Shown: positions 34,930 through 45,394 of the stretch, piece after piece
Position numbering within the stretch: the first letter of the stretch is position 1
Layout of the letters: the number at the start of each line of letters is the position of its first letter
Source: Gordius sp. MW1
Lineage: Eukaryota; Nematomorpha; Gordioida; Gordea; Gordiidae
Assembly: GCA_964036665.1 (NCBI GenBank)
Contig: OZ038529.1
Span: forward strand, 2,666,001-2,730,000
Direction: 5' to 3'
DNA length: 64,000 nt
The notes under the pieces: model-generated
The model's database searches: none
What the model was told of the DNA's origin: nothing
Seen by the model: only the letters and a program-made list of their open reading frames with translations
Made by a program: the position numbers and the translations under genes

Positions 34930-35380
34930 TAAGGTTGAATTTAAAATGAGTGTGGGGAAATGAAATTTTATTTTTGAGTCAAAAGGGGTCCATCTTTCGG
35001 CAACAAAATTAAAAATGTAGATTAAATTTTCCAAAATAATATAGTAATGTGAGCGAAGAAATTCCATCTCTACAATGGCTATTGTTACTAACGTTTTAAA
35101 AACGGGGCTGGGTTTTGTTTGATCGACCTTTGATTTCATTTAGTCAACTAAGCATAAACAGACTAAAGGTTTTAAACAGTTTAAACTACTATTACCTATT
35201 GTTTTATTTCACGGGGGAGCCAACATTCGAATTAGAGGGGGCAATAATGATTTAGCGAGGGGCAAAATGAACTTTTTTTGAAATTTTAGCCATAATTACA
35301 ATAAATTTTAACCAATTTTTGGATTCAGAGGGGGGCAGCCCCCCCCCTGGCTACGCCAATGAGGTTATGGCTTTTATTAT
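34930..35380 (+). repeat. Poly-G MITE-like repeat, shared with 21880-22145
   Basis: Shares TTTATTTTTGAG, GTCCATCTTT and the block ATTTTAGCCATAAT with 21880-22145. It ends in a G run, a C run and TGGCTACGCCAATG. A small stretch at 35095-35175 resembles 25710-25790. Confidence 0.45.
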
Positions 35381-36201
35381 AAGCGTGCGGATGCTTGCTC
35401 AAATATATCTTAACATAGCTTAACCAACCTAAGGCCGGGCCTATGAAAAACTGTGGGACGAGCGGTTAGCCACTGGCGAAGGGTATTATTTTATAAAAAA
35501 ATTTATAATAAAATTTAGATAACCCCTTTGAATATAAGGGATATTTTTTTGAAGTATAAGCAATTTTAAATAGCAAACAACCTCAAAATTTAAAGAGAAA
35601 AATAAATGAGAAGGTTAAACAATGATTACTTGTGCTTCTATCACCAAATATAAGCAGCAGTGATCGAATAGCGAGGTAGAGGAGCATTGCTGAAATGTTT
35701 CAAGTTAGTAGAAAAAAATATAATTTTGTTAGAAAGTAAATTCAAATCAGATTCACCTTTTATAGCTTTTGTTTTTCGCAAAACTTGTTATCTATGATTC
35801 ATATACGTTCGTAGAAACAAATTAAACATTTGTAAAGATTATATATTATACACAAGTTCATTGTACCTAGGTACCTTGTTTTTCAAAAAATTTGTTATCT
35901 ATGTATTATATAAATTAATATAAACGAATTAATTAATAGAAAATGCAAAATGAACTCAGGTTCAACGTTTTAATTAGCTTGTTATTCCAAAACATGGCGT
36001 TGATGTTAATTGAATTGTGAAACCAACTTTGGCTCTTGTTATTGTTTTTCAAACACGAATCGTTCAACTCTATAAAATAAAATATTATGAAATAGTTTTA
36101 CAAAGTACATCATTTCGCGTTATTTCATACACAAATACGTACATATAACCTTTCGTATTTGGTACAGTTCTTTATTAATATCCTTGTGTATTATTGCATA
36201 T
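35381..36201. other. AT-rich spacer, nothing recognised
   Basis: No recognised gene. A GC-richer patch at about 35435-35480 is not identified. Confidence 0.4.
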
Positions 36202-36350
36202 CAGAGATCAGAATGCCCGGCCCGCTGCCCAACCCGGCCCGTGGGGCGGGCCGGGTAACTGTCTTAAATTTAAATTTTTGGCGGGCCCGGGCGGGCATGA
36301 TTTGATAAGATTCGGGCAATTCGGGCATAATTAAATTATTAAAGGGTGTG
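36202..36350 (+). mobile_element. GC-rich hAT-like MITE, CAGAGATCAG terminus
   Basis: Starts CAGAGATCAGAATGCCCGG and continues with dense GGCCCGGG motifs. The same terminus, inverted, ends at 54717. The far end was not found, so it is truncated or the second end is worn. Confidence 0.5.
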
Positions 36351-36362
36351 ACTTTTTATATA

Positions 36363-36480
36363 AAACTAGCTGTGCCCGGCCAAGCGTTGCTTTGGCTTAG
36401 TCCCTTATTAGCTAAATAAATGTAAGAGAGTTTAACATCGCACTTTTTGACCTATAAAAATAAAAAATACCAAATAAATA
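36363..36480 (+). repeat. Dispersed repeat, ACTAGCTGTGCCCGG opening
   Basis: Opening ACTAGCTGTGCCCGGCCAAG and GCGTTGCTTTGGC resembles the insect repeat type also seen at 19361. Only the opening is kept. Confidence 0.4.
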
Positions 36481-36530
36481 TTTAAAACGGTTGTAAATCT
36501 ATTCAATCGTTTATAAATAAACTCGGGCCT

Positions 36531-37989
36531 TCGGCCCTCGTGGGAAGGGGGAGAAGGGAAGGGGAAGGGGAAGGGGAGGAGGGGAAGGGAAGGGGGGACG
36601 ACTCATCTATACTCCGTATATCATATTTGCTATGCAATTTATGGGCGAGAAAGGTGGGAAGGGGCGAGAATGCCTAATGATTAATTAATTATTTATACAA
36701 ATTTTCCATCACTTTGGCCAGTGGTGATATTTTCTAATGGATAGCAGACAGTCTGGTATTAACAAGAATAAGAATTTGCAGAATTGTAGGGAGAAATTTT
36801 TTGTTGAATTTGAACAATTTTTAATTAAAAAAATCAAAAATTTGGCCAATGGTCATATTTCTCCATTGGTCAGTACCAACAGATACTCTATAAGTCAATG
36901 ATAGCCAAAAAAACGGAAATAAATTTTGATGCTCACTTTGGCCAATGGTCATTTTTTCCCATTGGTCAGCAGGCAGCACACGGTAAAAGTGGATATAAAT
37001 TCATAAGAGTAAAAAAACGAAAAAAAAATTTTCGAATCACATTTTGGCCAATGGTCATTTTTTTCCATTGGTCAGCAGCCAGGACACGGTCAAAGTGGAT
37101 ATAAATTCATAATAGTCAAAAAAAAACGAAAAAAAAATTTCGAATAACACTTTGGCCAATGGTCATTTTATTCCATTGGTCAGCAGCCAGCGGACGGCCA
37201 AAAAGTCATAATAGCAATGGTAGGAACAGGAACAATCATAATAGTCAAAAAAAATGAAAAAAATAATTTCGATTCACATTTTGGTCAATGGTCATTTTTT
37301 CCATAGGTCAGGAGCCAGCGGACGGCCAAAAAGTCATTATAGCAATGGTAGTAACAGGAACAATCATAAGAGTAAAAAAAACTCCGGGATTCTAACCCAA
37401 AAACTAGTTAAATTGCATAGCAATTAAAAGTAAACAACTTTTATTTATGTTTATTATATAACATTGGTCAGCAGCCAGCGGACGGCCAAAAAGTCATAAT
37501 TGCAATGGTAGGAACAGGAACAATCATAATAGTCAAAAAAACGAAAAAAATAATTTCGATTCACATTTTGGCCAACGGTCATTTTCCATCGGTCAGAAGC
37601 CAGCGGACGGCCAAAAATTCTTATTATCAATGATAGTAACAAGAATAATCATAAGAGTCAAAAAAAACTCCGGGATTCTAACTAAAAAACTAGTTAAATT
37701 GCATAGCAATTAAAAGTATACAACTTTTATTTATGTTTATTATATAATAGATAATTTAACAAATCTTATATATAACACACCGAGGGAGATAGAGATGAGG
37801 GGTGGGGCACCTCTTATGCATTAATTTAAAAAATAACGCAGCTAGGGAGATAGAGATGAGGGGTGAGGCACCTCTTTCTCATGCATAATTTAAAAAAGCG
37901 ATAACCTAATATACCCAATGCAAATAGATAGGGACGATACAACGGACGGACGGACAACAAAAAACGAGCCCATAAATTGCATAGCAATT
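36531..37989 (-). mobile_element. HINE-like element, near-complete inverted copy
   Basis: Mirror image of the 29967 copy. It begins (3' end of the element) with ACTCGGGCCTTCGGCCCTCG, a G/A-rich tract and TTGCTATGCAATTTATGGGC at about 36628. It then has tandem hairpin units with TGGCCAATGGTCA, the internal AATTGCATAGCAATT motifs near 37410 and 37700, and the GGACGGACGGAC microsatellite, and closes with GAGCCCATAAATTGCATAGC. Its independent orientation and unrelated flanks show it is mobile. No ORF of coding character; minus- or plus-strand ORFs within it are by-products of the repeat. Confidence 0.75.
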
Positions 37990-38384
37990 AATTAATACCT
38001 TTTCCTATTATAAAACTATATAATATATATTTACATAATATAGCATTCTTACATAATATAGCATTCTAAAATTTAAATTATACAATAATACCATTATTTT
38101 ATTTTTCAAGTTAGCTGATTTATTTGAAATACAATTTTCTTTAATATAATAAAATAATAATTGAAGGATGGATAATTATTAAAAATATGCTTCTATAATC
38201 GACCACGTGATAGGCAAAAATTGCATAATTTAAATTTTATTTATTTAGTTTAAATAGTTTGTTAAACCCCAATAATTTTGACCGTATACTGTAACATTTT
38301 TATTATACTTTTAAATATCTAATTCGAGAAAACTTCAGCCTTGTATGTATGACGTCATTATTGTATATGATGCTATAAATAAAA
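37990..38384. other. AT-rich spacer
   Basis: Contains a short direct duplication of TTACATAATATAGCATTCT at about 38030-38070. Otherwise nothing recognised. Confidence 0.4.
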
Positions 38385-38637
38385 CTGCCGGCCGGGAAAT
38401 GTCCGATATTTTAAAACAAAAAGGTATTTTCGGAATCCGAAAAAGTTATTTTACCCCTGGCCGCCCTGGGCATCTACGGCTAAATTTTTGCGCGAATCGG
38501 GCCGGTAGTTTCAGAATTTAGCCCTTTTATAAAACTAAAAGGAATTTTAGGATTCTGCAAAAGCTATTTTACCCCTGGCCGCCCTGGAAACCTACGGGTA
38601 AAGTTTCGCGCGGCCGGTAGTTTCAGAATTTAGCCCT
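38385..38637 (+). repeat. Two tandem roughly 125-bp units, GGAAATGTCCGATATTTT family
   Basis: Two imperfect copies, each with TTATTTTACCCCTGGCCGCC, CTACGG and GTAGTTTCAGAATTTAGCCC. A single further copy is at 53216-53350. The array runs straight into the tetranucleotide microsatellite. Confidence 0.7.
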
Positions 38638-38640
38638 TAC

Positions 38641-38641
<1 letters not shown>

Positions 38642-38671
<30 letters not shown>

Positions 38672-39209
38672 CATACATACATACATACATACATACATAC
38701 ATACATACATACATACATACATACATACATACATACATACATACATACATACATACATACATACATACATACATACATACATACATACATACATACATAC
38801 ATACATACATACATACATACATACATACATACATACATACATACATACATACATACATACATACATACATACATACATACATACATACATACATACATAC
38901 ATACATACATACATACATACATACATACATACATACATACATACATACATACATACATACATACATACATACATACATACATACATACATACATACATAC
39001 ATACATACATACATACATACATACATACATACATACATACATACATACATACATACATACATACATACATACATACATACATACATACATACATACATAC
39101 ATACATACATACATACATACATACATACATACATACATACATACATACATACATACATACATACATACATACATACATACATACATACATACATACATAC
39201 ATACATACA
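38642..39209. repeat. Perfect (TACA)n microsatellite, about 142 units
   Basis: 568 bp of uninterrupted TACA repeats. The open frames across it encode only a repeated four-residue pattern and are not genes. The perfection suggests recent expansion, though the true length in the genome may differ because assembly of such tracts is unreliable. Confidence 0.95.
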
Positions 39210-39613
39210 CTTTACTTCATATATAGATGGATTATTTTTGAAAATTTCTAGATTGAATTGACTTAAGGTTACAGCTTCACCTTTAACTACACTTAGAGTA
39301 ATAAAAAAGCTGCACATTTTTTATCCCTCCCGTGGGTTCTACACAATTTGATTAGAAATCGTATTTAAATTTGTACTTTTAGTGTGCTTTGTTAATGAAA
39401 TTAAAAAAACTATATTTAGTGTTAATTAAAAAATTTGTTATTTTTATTATTTAATTGAGAAAACTTAGCTTAGCAGTTAGCACTTAGCACACCCTTCTTT
39501 TTATTTAACCCTCGAGAGTATCCTGAAAATCCCGAACGCGAGAGCATTGGTGGGGTATATTTGGACCCTATAACTTAACATTTATTCGTGTTCGTGGGGT
39601 ACACATGAATATT
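39210..39613. other. Spacer with TTAACCCTCGAGAG motif
   Basis: At about 39503-39520 TTTAACCCTCGAGAGTATC recurs (see 6756). A GCGAGAGCATTGGTGGGGT stretch follows. Possible piggyBac-type end but without a second end. Confidence 0.25.
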
Positions 39614-41394
39614 AATTGCTATGCAATTTATGGGCTCGTTTTTTGTTGTCCGTCCGTCCGTCCGTCCGTCCGTCCGTTACCCTCCTATCTATTTGCATTG
39701 GGTATATTAGGTTATCGATTTTTTAAATTAATGCATGAGAAAGAGGTGCCCCACCCCTCATCTCTATCTCCCTCGCTGTGTTATTTTTTAAATTAATGCA
39801 TAAGAGGTGCCCCACCCCTCATCTCCCTCGGTGTGTTATATATAAGATTTGTTAAATTATCTATTATATAATAAACATAGATAAAAGTTGTTTACTTTTA
39901 ATGCTATGCAATTTAACTAGTTATATAATAAACATAAATAAAAGTTGTTTACTTTTTAATTGCTATGCAATTTAACTAGTTTTGGGGTTAGAATCCCGGA
40001 GTTTTTTTGACTCTTATGATTGTTCTTGTTACTATCATTGATAATAAGAATTTTTGGCCGTCCGCTGGCTGCTGACCAATGAAAAAAATGACCATTGGCC
40101 AAAATGTGAATCGAAATTATTTTTTTCGTTTTTTTTGACTATTATGATTGTTCCTGTTTCTACCATTGCTATTATGACTTTTTGGCCGACCGCTGGCTGC
40201 TGACCAATGTTATATAATAAACATAAATAAAAGTTGTTTACTTTTAATTGCTATGCAATTTAACTAGTTTTTGGGTTAGAATCCCGGAGTTTTTTTGACT
40301 CTTATGATTGTTCTTGTTACTATCATTGATAATAAGACTTTTTGGCCGTCCGTTGGCTGCTGACCAATTAAATAAATGACCATTGGCTAAAATGTGAATC
40401 TGAGTTTATTTTTTCGTTTTTTTTTGACTATTATGATTGTTCCTGTTACTACCATTGCTATTATGACTTTTTGGCCGTCCGCTGGCTCCTGACCGATGGA
40501 AAAAATGACCATTGGCCAAAATGTGAATCGAAATTATTTTTTTAGTTTTTTTTTGACTATTATGATTGTTCCTGTTCCTACCATTGCTATTATGACTTTT
40601 TGGCCGTCCGCTGGCTGCTGACCAATGGAATAAAATGACCATTGGCCAAAATGTGATTCGAAAACTTTTTTTTCGTTTTTTTTTGACTATTATGAATTTA
40701 TATCCACTTTTACCGTGTCCTGGCTGCTGACCAATGGAAAAAAATGACCATTGGCCAAAATGTGATTCGAAATTTTTTGTTTTTGTTTTTTTACTCTTAT
40801 GAATTTATATCCAATTTTACCGTGTGCTGGCTGCTGACCAATGGAAAAAAATGACCATTGGCCAAAGTGAGCATCAAAATTTTTTTTCCGTTTTTTTGGT
40901 TATCATTTACTTATAGAGTATCTGTTGGTACTGACCAATAGAGAAAAAGTGACCATTGGCCAAATTTTTGATTTTTTTAATTAAAAATTGTTCGAATTCA
41001 ACAAAAAATTTCTCCCAACAATTCTGCAAATTCTTAACATTGTGTTGTTTTATAATATAATGTTTGTTAGACCCATAATCACTAAAGGCCATAAAAACTA
41101 ATGTAATACGCAACTAGACGCAAACACTAAATCTAACCCTAACCCTTGCCTATATTACATTTTGCCTATATTACATTTTGCCTATAATGGAAAATTTGTA
41201 TAAATAATTAATTAATCATTAGGCATTTAATACCCCCCTATAGGCATTCTCGCCCCTTCCCACCTTTCTCGCCTATAAATTGCATAGCAAATATGATACA
41301 TTTATACGAAGTACAGATGAGTCGTCCCCCCTTCCCTTCCCGTCCCCTCTTCCCTTCCCTTCTCTCCCTTCCCACGAGGGCCGAAGGCCCGAGT
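39614..41394 (+). mobile_element. HINE-like element, near-complete copy
   Basis: Same order as 29967-31596. The GTCC run is at about 39646-39677, internal AATTGCTATGCAATTTAACT segments lie near 39900, 39958 and 40247, and hairpin units run from about 40060 to 40960. CGCCTATAAATTGCATAGC is at about 41271, followed by a C/T tract and the terminal GGGCC-GAA-GGCCC hairpin with GAGT at 41391-41394. Flanks are unrelated to those of the other copies. Confidence 0.75.
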
Positions 41395-41404
41395 ATTTTA
41401 CTTT

Positions 41405-41848
41405 TACTTCCTTTTTTTATTGCTAACTAACGCAATGCATGTGCGGGCAGTCTAGACAAGCATTAGAGAGAGATTATAAAATATAATGATTTATGAGAAA
41501 AGTGTTTAATATTATAGTTTAATTCAAATGTAATATTATTTATTAAATATGTAAACTTGAAACTTAATTAAAAAATTGCTACATAAATATTTTCATGGAC
41601 TTTTTTTATTCAATATGCCATTAATTCAATGCTTTTTTTTAATTGTGGTTGAAAGAATTTGAGATCGCAAAATTTCGGGCCTAACAGGCAAATTTAATAT
41701 TTCGGGCCGGGCAGTTCGGGCAGCTTTAATGTTTCGGGTGGCCCCGGGCGGGCACTTAGAAGGTTCGGGCGGGCTCGGGCGGGCATTGAAGTTAAAAATC
41801 GAACCGGGCCAGGTTCGTGCATAAAATTCCTAACAAATCTGACCTCTG
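41405..41848 (-). mobile_element. GC-rich hAT-like element, inverted copy of 5964-6695
   Basis: The terminus CTGACCTCTG at 41848 complements CAGAGGTCAG at 5964. TATTGCTAACTAACGCAATG (41419) matches the inverse of the stretch near 6680. The GC-rich arm (41675-41820) consists of TTCGGGC/CGGGCGGG motifs. Shorter than the 5964 copy in the AT-rich centre. Confidence 0.55.
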
Positions 41849-42020
41849 TTACATATGGCAAAAAAACATTTATATCTTTTAGTGGCTGAACAAAAAAAAG
41901 TTAATAAAGTTTATAAATTTGGGTAAAGTGAAATGTTAGTTAACCGGTAGAGATAACTAAACGGCCAAAGGCGTTATCATAATAAAGGCAGCGATGCCTT
42001 AGCTAGGGGGTCGGTGTAGG

Positions 42021-42150
42021 TAGAGCCCTGCACGGGTCACTCAAGGCCGAAAATAATTGGGGCATTGGTCGGGCCTAAAAGGCTAACCCGACTCGCGGTT
42101 CTAGCCCGGCAAAAACCAACTTGAATGAGCTAACCATTAACCCGACAGGT
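42021..42150 (+). mobile_element. GC-rich hAT-like MITE, TAGAGCCCTGCACGGG terminus
   Basis: Begins TAGAGCCCTGCACGGGTCAC, almost the same terminus as the element at 43311-43961. Its other end is not found. Confidence 0.5.
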
Positions 42151-43302
42151 ACCAATGTAACTTCTATCCTTCAAAAAGTGTTCATAGAAAATTAAATTTT
42201 GAAATTTGTATATACAAAAGAGGGGTTGCCAAATAAGCTATCATAACGTTTGTCTTTTCTAGATAGAGATGGCACAATAGAGATATTTCCCGAAAAAATT
42301 CCCAAATCTTATCGGAAAATTACCTTAGCTCAATTTCCGATAATTTCCCGTTAGCTTATAATAATCATATTTCATACATTTTGTTATTTAAATAATGTTT
42401 CACACTATTTAGAAGCTATTTAAAATTCAATTCATAGTGGCGCTTGAATCATCTGGTTTTTATTCGATGTCATATATTTTTTGATTTATTATAAGTTATT
42501 TATGAAATTAACATCTTGCTGTTAAAAGATTTATATGGGCGAGTGTTGATTTCACAACGCCTTTGAATTGGTTGAGAGAAAATTTTCAAGTTTGCGTTTG
42601 CTGTCTAAATCATCCAAAAATAGACTTTAAAAATCAATTTATTAAACCTAGAATAATAAATTATATTATTTAAATTTTTAATTTGATTATTAATCTCTAC
42701 TGTAAAATTAGCGCACCCAGTTTTTAAAAAAAGGAGATTTTTAAATAAGTTTAAAAATGATGCACACATGAATGAAGCTTACAAAACGTTTTATAAATTA
42801 TCATTTACTATAAGTTTTTTTATTCGTATATCATTATTATTTATGCCCTTCTCTAGTAGTCTTAATTCTCGCAATTTCTAAAAAACAAGTAATCTTGTGT
42901 AAGTTTAAAAGCAGGTTAAACCTTAAAAAAAGGCTTGTTTTAACGTTTTCCTTCTGTATTTTAGCAGGTTCAGCTTGTTTTTTAAAGTAATAATTAAGAA
43001 TTTAATTTTATTTTCAATTTAAAACACCCACTAAGGAGGGGAAGTAAATTTATCTATAATTAAACCTCACATTAATTAAGGTAATTAAAACACTAACTAA
43101 CAAGTGTCCTGTCCTATTAATATCATATTTTTCCATAGTTGGCACAAATTAATTTTTTTGTCATTGAAGGGGGTTAGAAGAAGGGGGGGGGGGGGGGGTT
43201 TTTGCCTAAGCTATTGAACGACACGATCGATGTGCAACAATCAACATTCAACTTCTCATACCTCAAACCGGATGCTGTGAACAAAACAAGCTGCTTACCT
43301 AT
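42151..43302. other. AT-rich spacer
   Basis: No recognised gene up to about 43200. A G run of about 18 lies near 43182. From about 43205 the composition becomes more coding-like on the minus strand (see the entry at 43964-44089). Confidence 0.35.
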
Positions 43303-43310
43303 GTTGTGCC

Positions 43311-43961
43311 TAGAGCCCTACAAAATGAAATTTCTTCTACCCAAGCCCGGCCCGAGCCCGACTTCTCAATTTTTTATTTTGCCTGAGCCCGACCCGAGCC
43401 CGAAAGACTTTTTTATTGTTGGCTCGACCCGAGCCCGACACAATTTTCCAAATAAAATTTTTAAAAAATTATCTAGATATAAAATGCATTATATTTTTAT
43501 TACTCGTAATTTACAACTATAAGTGCGATAAAAAATTCCGTATTCACTCGTTAAAATTTATTCGCTAATCCTTTAAAGCTAAATATTTGACTTTATAAAA
43601 TAAGTAAAAACTTTTTGAAATATTTACTTTCTTATTTCTATAGTTGTAACAGCTCATATGATTCCATTTAAATACTATAATAAACTTTGCAATTTAGGTC
43701 GGTTATATTTTAATAGACAAGGGGAAAAGCTGACGTTTCGAAGCTATATAATGTACGCTATGCGTAGATAATTATTTAATATCGAGTTGAGTTTATTTAA
43801 CTCCTATTTTATAAGAGATTAACTTGCTTTAGTTCAATTCGCGCCGCCGCATCAGGCCCGACCCAAGCCCGAGGCCAGATTATTTTATAAAATTCTGCCT
43901 GAACCCGGCCCAAAACCCGATTGGGCCGGGTCGGGCTTCGAGCGGCCCGTGCAGGGCTCTA
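43311..43961. mobile_element. GC-rich hAT-like MITE with target duplication
   Basis: The ends are TAGAGCCCTACAAA on the left and, complemented, TAGAGCCCTGCACGGGCC on the right. Flanks GTTGTGCC (43303-43310) and GCTGTGTC (43962-43969) match at six of eight bases, an 8-bp target duplication typical of hAT. Both arms are built from CCCGAGCCCGAC-like repeats around an AT-rich centre. No transposase is encoded. This is the best-defined member of the GC-rich family in the window. Confidence 0.75.
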
Positions 43962-43963
43962 GC

Positions 43964-44089
43964 TGTGTCACTACGATTACAACCTCGATGGACGTCTACT
44001 ACACTCCTATCATAATCAGCGATTGCAGCATCTGCTCGACCACTCAAATCGTCCCACTGCTCATCAAATGGTCGCAAACACAACAACAT
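43964..44089 (-). CDS. Candidate coding exon interrupted by a MITE, product unknown
   Basis: A minus-strand ATG at 44089 opens a frame beginning MLLCLRPFDEQWDDLSGRAD. It has balanced composition unlike the AT-rich surroundings and reaches the MITE boundary at 43961 without a stop. On the far side of the MITE (below 43303) the minus strand reads GGCACAACATAG|GTAAGC, a possible splice donor. The MITE may therefore have landed in or beside an exon. The family is not recognised, and the evidence is only an open frame, composition and a donor-like site. Confidence 0.25.
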
Positions 44090-44189
44090 AACATTTCAAC
44101 ACTTAATTCACCTCCTTTAATATGTATCTAATGACACAATTCAAGTATGACATATTCAAAAGAGGGTATCTAAGGCTGACCTCTCTCTA

Positions 44190-44607
44190 CTAACATCATG
44201 GACTAGATAAACTGCTCATGCCATATGTTCCATATGATAAATTGTGTGTCAAATTTTCCTCCATTGTTAAGACAACAACTCGTGTATTTTAACCATGTCA
44301 TTTTCCGCTATAACAGTGAATTTACCTTCCTCACTAGTTTATAAATTTGAACAAACGTCAATAAATTAATATTATACAAAATATAGATGGCGCTATATTA
44401 TTAAACAAAGTTTTATCACAGTTTTTACATTTTTAATTTATGTATTGTGCAAATGATAATTAATTTTAAATGCTGTTTCTGATATATACCCAATTCAATA
44501 TTTTTTTTTTACCTTTTAAGAGTATTTAATTTACAAAGATTACTAATATCTATATAATCACTACTTTACCATGTTATCAATAAAATGGTGGGAAAAGGGG
44601 ATACATG
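44190..44607 (+). repeat. Dispersed repeat D, copy 2, left part
   Basis: Matches 32460-32890 and continues at 49250-49290 beyond the LTR retrotransposon (GATGATGAGCAGTC). It therefore marks the retrotransposon insertion site. Confidence 0.55.
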
Positions 44608-44942
44608 TGAAGTGGTTTATTTCGTTATTAAGCGAAAAAACGAATAATAAATGTTAGTTTTAAAAGTTGTGCTTATCTAGCTGCGCGAGCCCATTATAAT
44701 TTGAATAATCCGGCGATGATTGAATACAAGCGAGGTTAAAATAAAAAATAACGTGATGGTTAAGTACAAGCGAGGGGCTATTAAAATAAAAATCACCTGA
44801 TGGTTAAGTACAAGCGAGGGGCTATTAAAATAAAAATCACGTGATGGTTAAGTACAAGCGAGGGGCTATTAAAATAAAAATCACGTGATAGAATTCGCCT
44901 AGACGGGGTCAAGGGAAAGTAGAGTGCGAAAGAGCCTCTACA
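44608..44942 (-). repeat. 3' LTR
   Basis: 335 bp, same sequence by eye as 48915-49249. It contains three tandem 44-bp units with GTTAAGTACAAGCGAGGGGC plus one diverged unit. Both LTRs carry the same odd variant (CACCTG in place of CACGTG) in the same unit. Confidence 0.9.
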
Positions 44943-44975
44943 ACTATCCTCGGGGCTCCACTCGGAGAGTTGTGG

Positions 44976-45350
44976 CTAGTGTAGTAGTTTATAGCGCCAA
45001 TGCACGTGCCTTCCTCTCGATGTGATGTATTGGTTTTCTTTTGATTTTGTTAGGTCTGGGTCGGAGTTAGCTGGTCCGGCGATGTCGTCGGAGGGACAAA
45101 CTTTGGGTGGATTTACATTTTCAGTAGCCGTAAGCGGCTCAGTTGAAGTATCTAAATATGCAGGTTTCAATCGCTCGATCGAAACTGAGTCAGCTTTTCC
45201 GTTTTTTTCAATAATAAAATATTTAGCATGTTTGGACTTTACTCTGAACGGGCCGTCATATGGTGGCATCAAACTTTTTCGAACGAAATCATTACGGCTA
45301 AAAACGTATTTACAGTCCTTAAGAAGTGAAGTTGTACTCGCATTTGTCAA
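44976..45350 (-). pseudogene. Integrase C-terminal part, frameshifted from pol
   Basis: The frame contains RKSLMPPYDGPFRVKSKHAK, the chromodomain-less GPF-type integrase C-terminal motif, then a polar tail ending near the 3' LTR. It is offset from the main pol ORF, which ends at 45395. The open frame here can be followed upstream to about 45430, so a single-nucleotide shift near 45410-45430 separates the two. The tail may bear the polypurine tract region just before 44942. Confidence 0.75.
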
Positions 45351-45394
45351 TTGTGTCCTGACTTTTTTAAAAGGTAAATGGTAAAAATGTTGTT

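Noticed and set aside
38630-39317. Long ORFs across the tetranucleotide tract
   Set aside because: They encode only a repeated four-residue pattern from a perfect (TACA)n microsatellite.
40406-40642. Recurring ORF-like peptides in HINE-like copies, also near 36898, 51965, 52105, 61489, 61960 and 62299
   Set aside because: They recur because the DNA repeat is conserved. The unit length is not a multiple of three and frames break between units.
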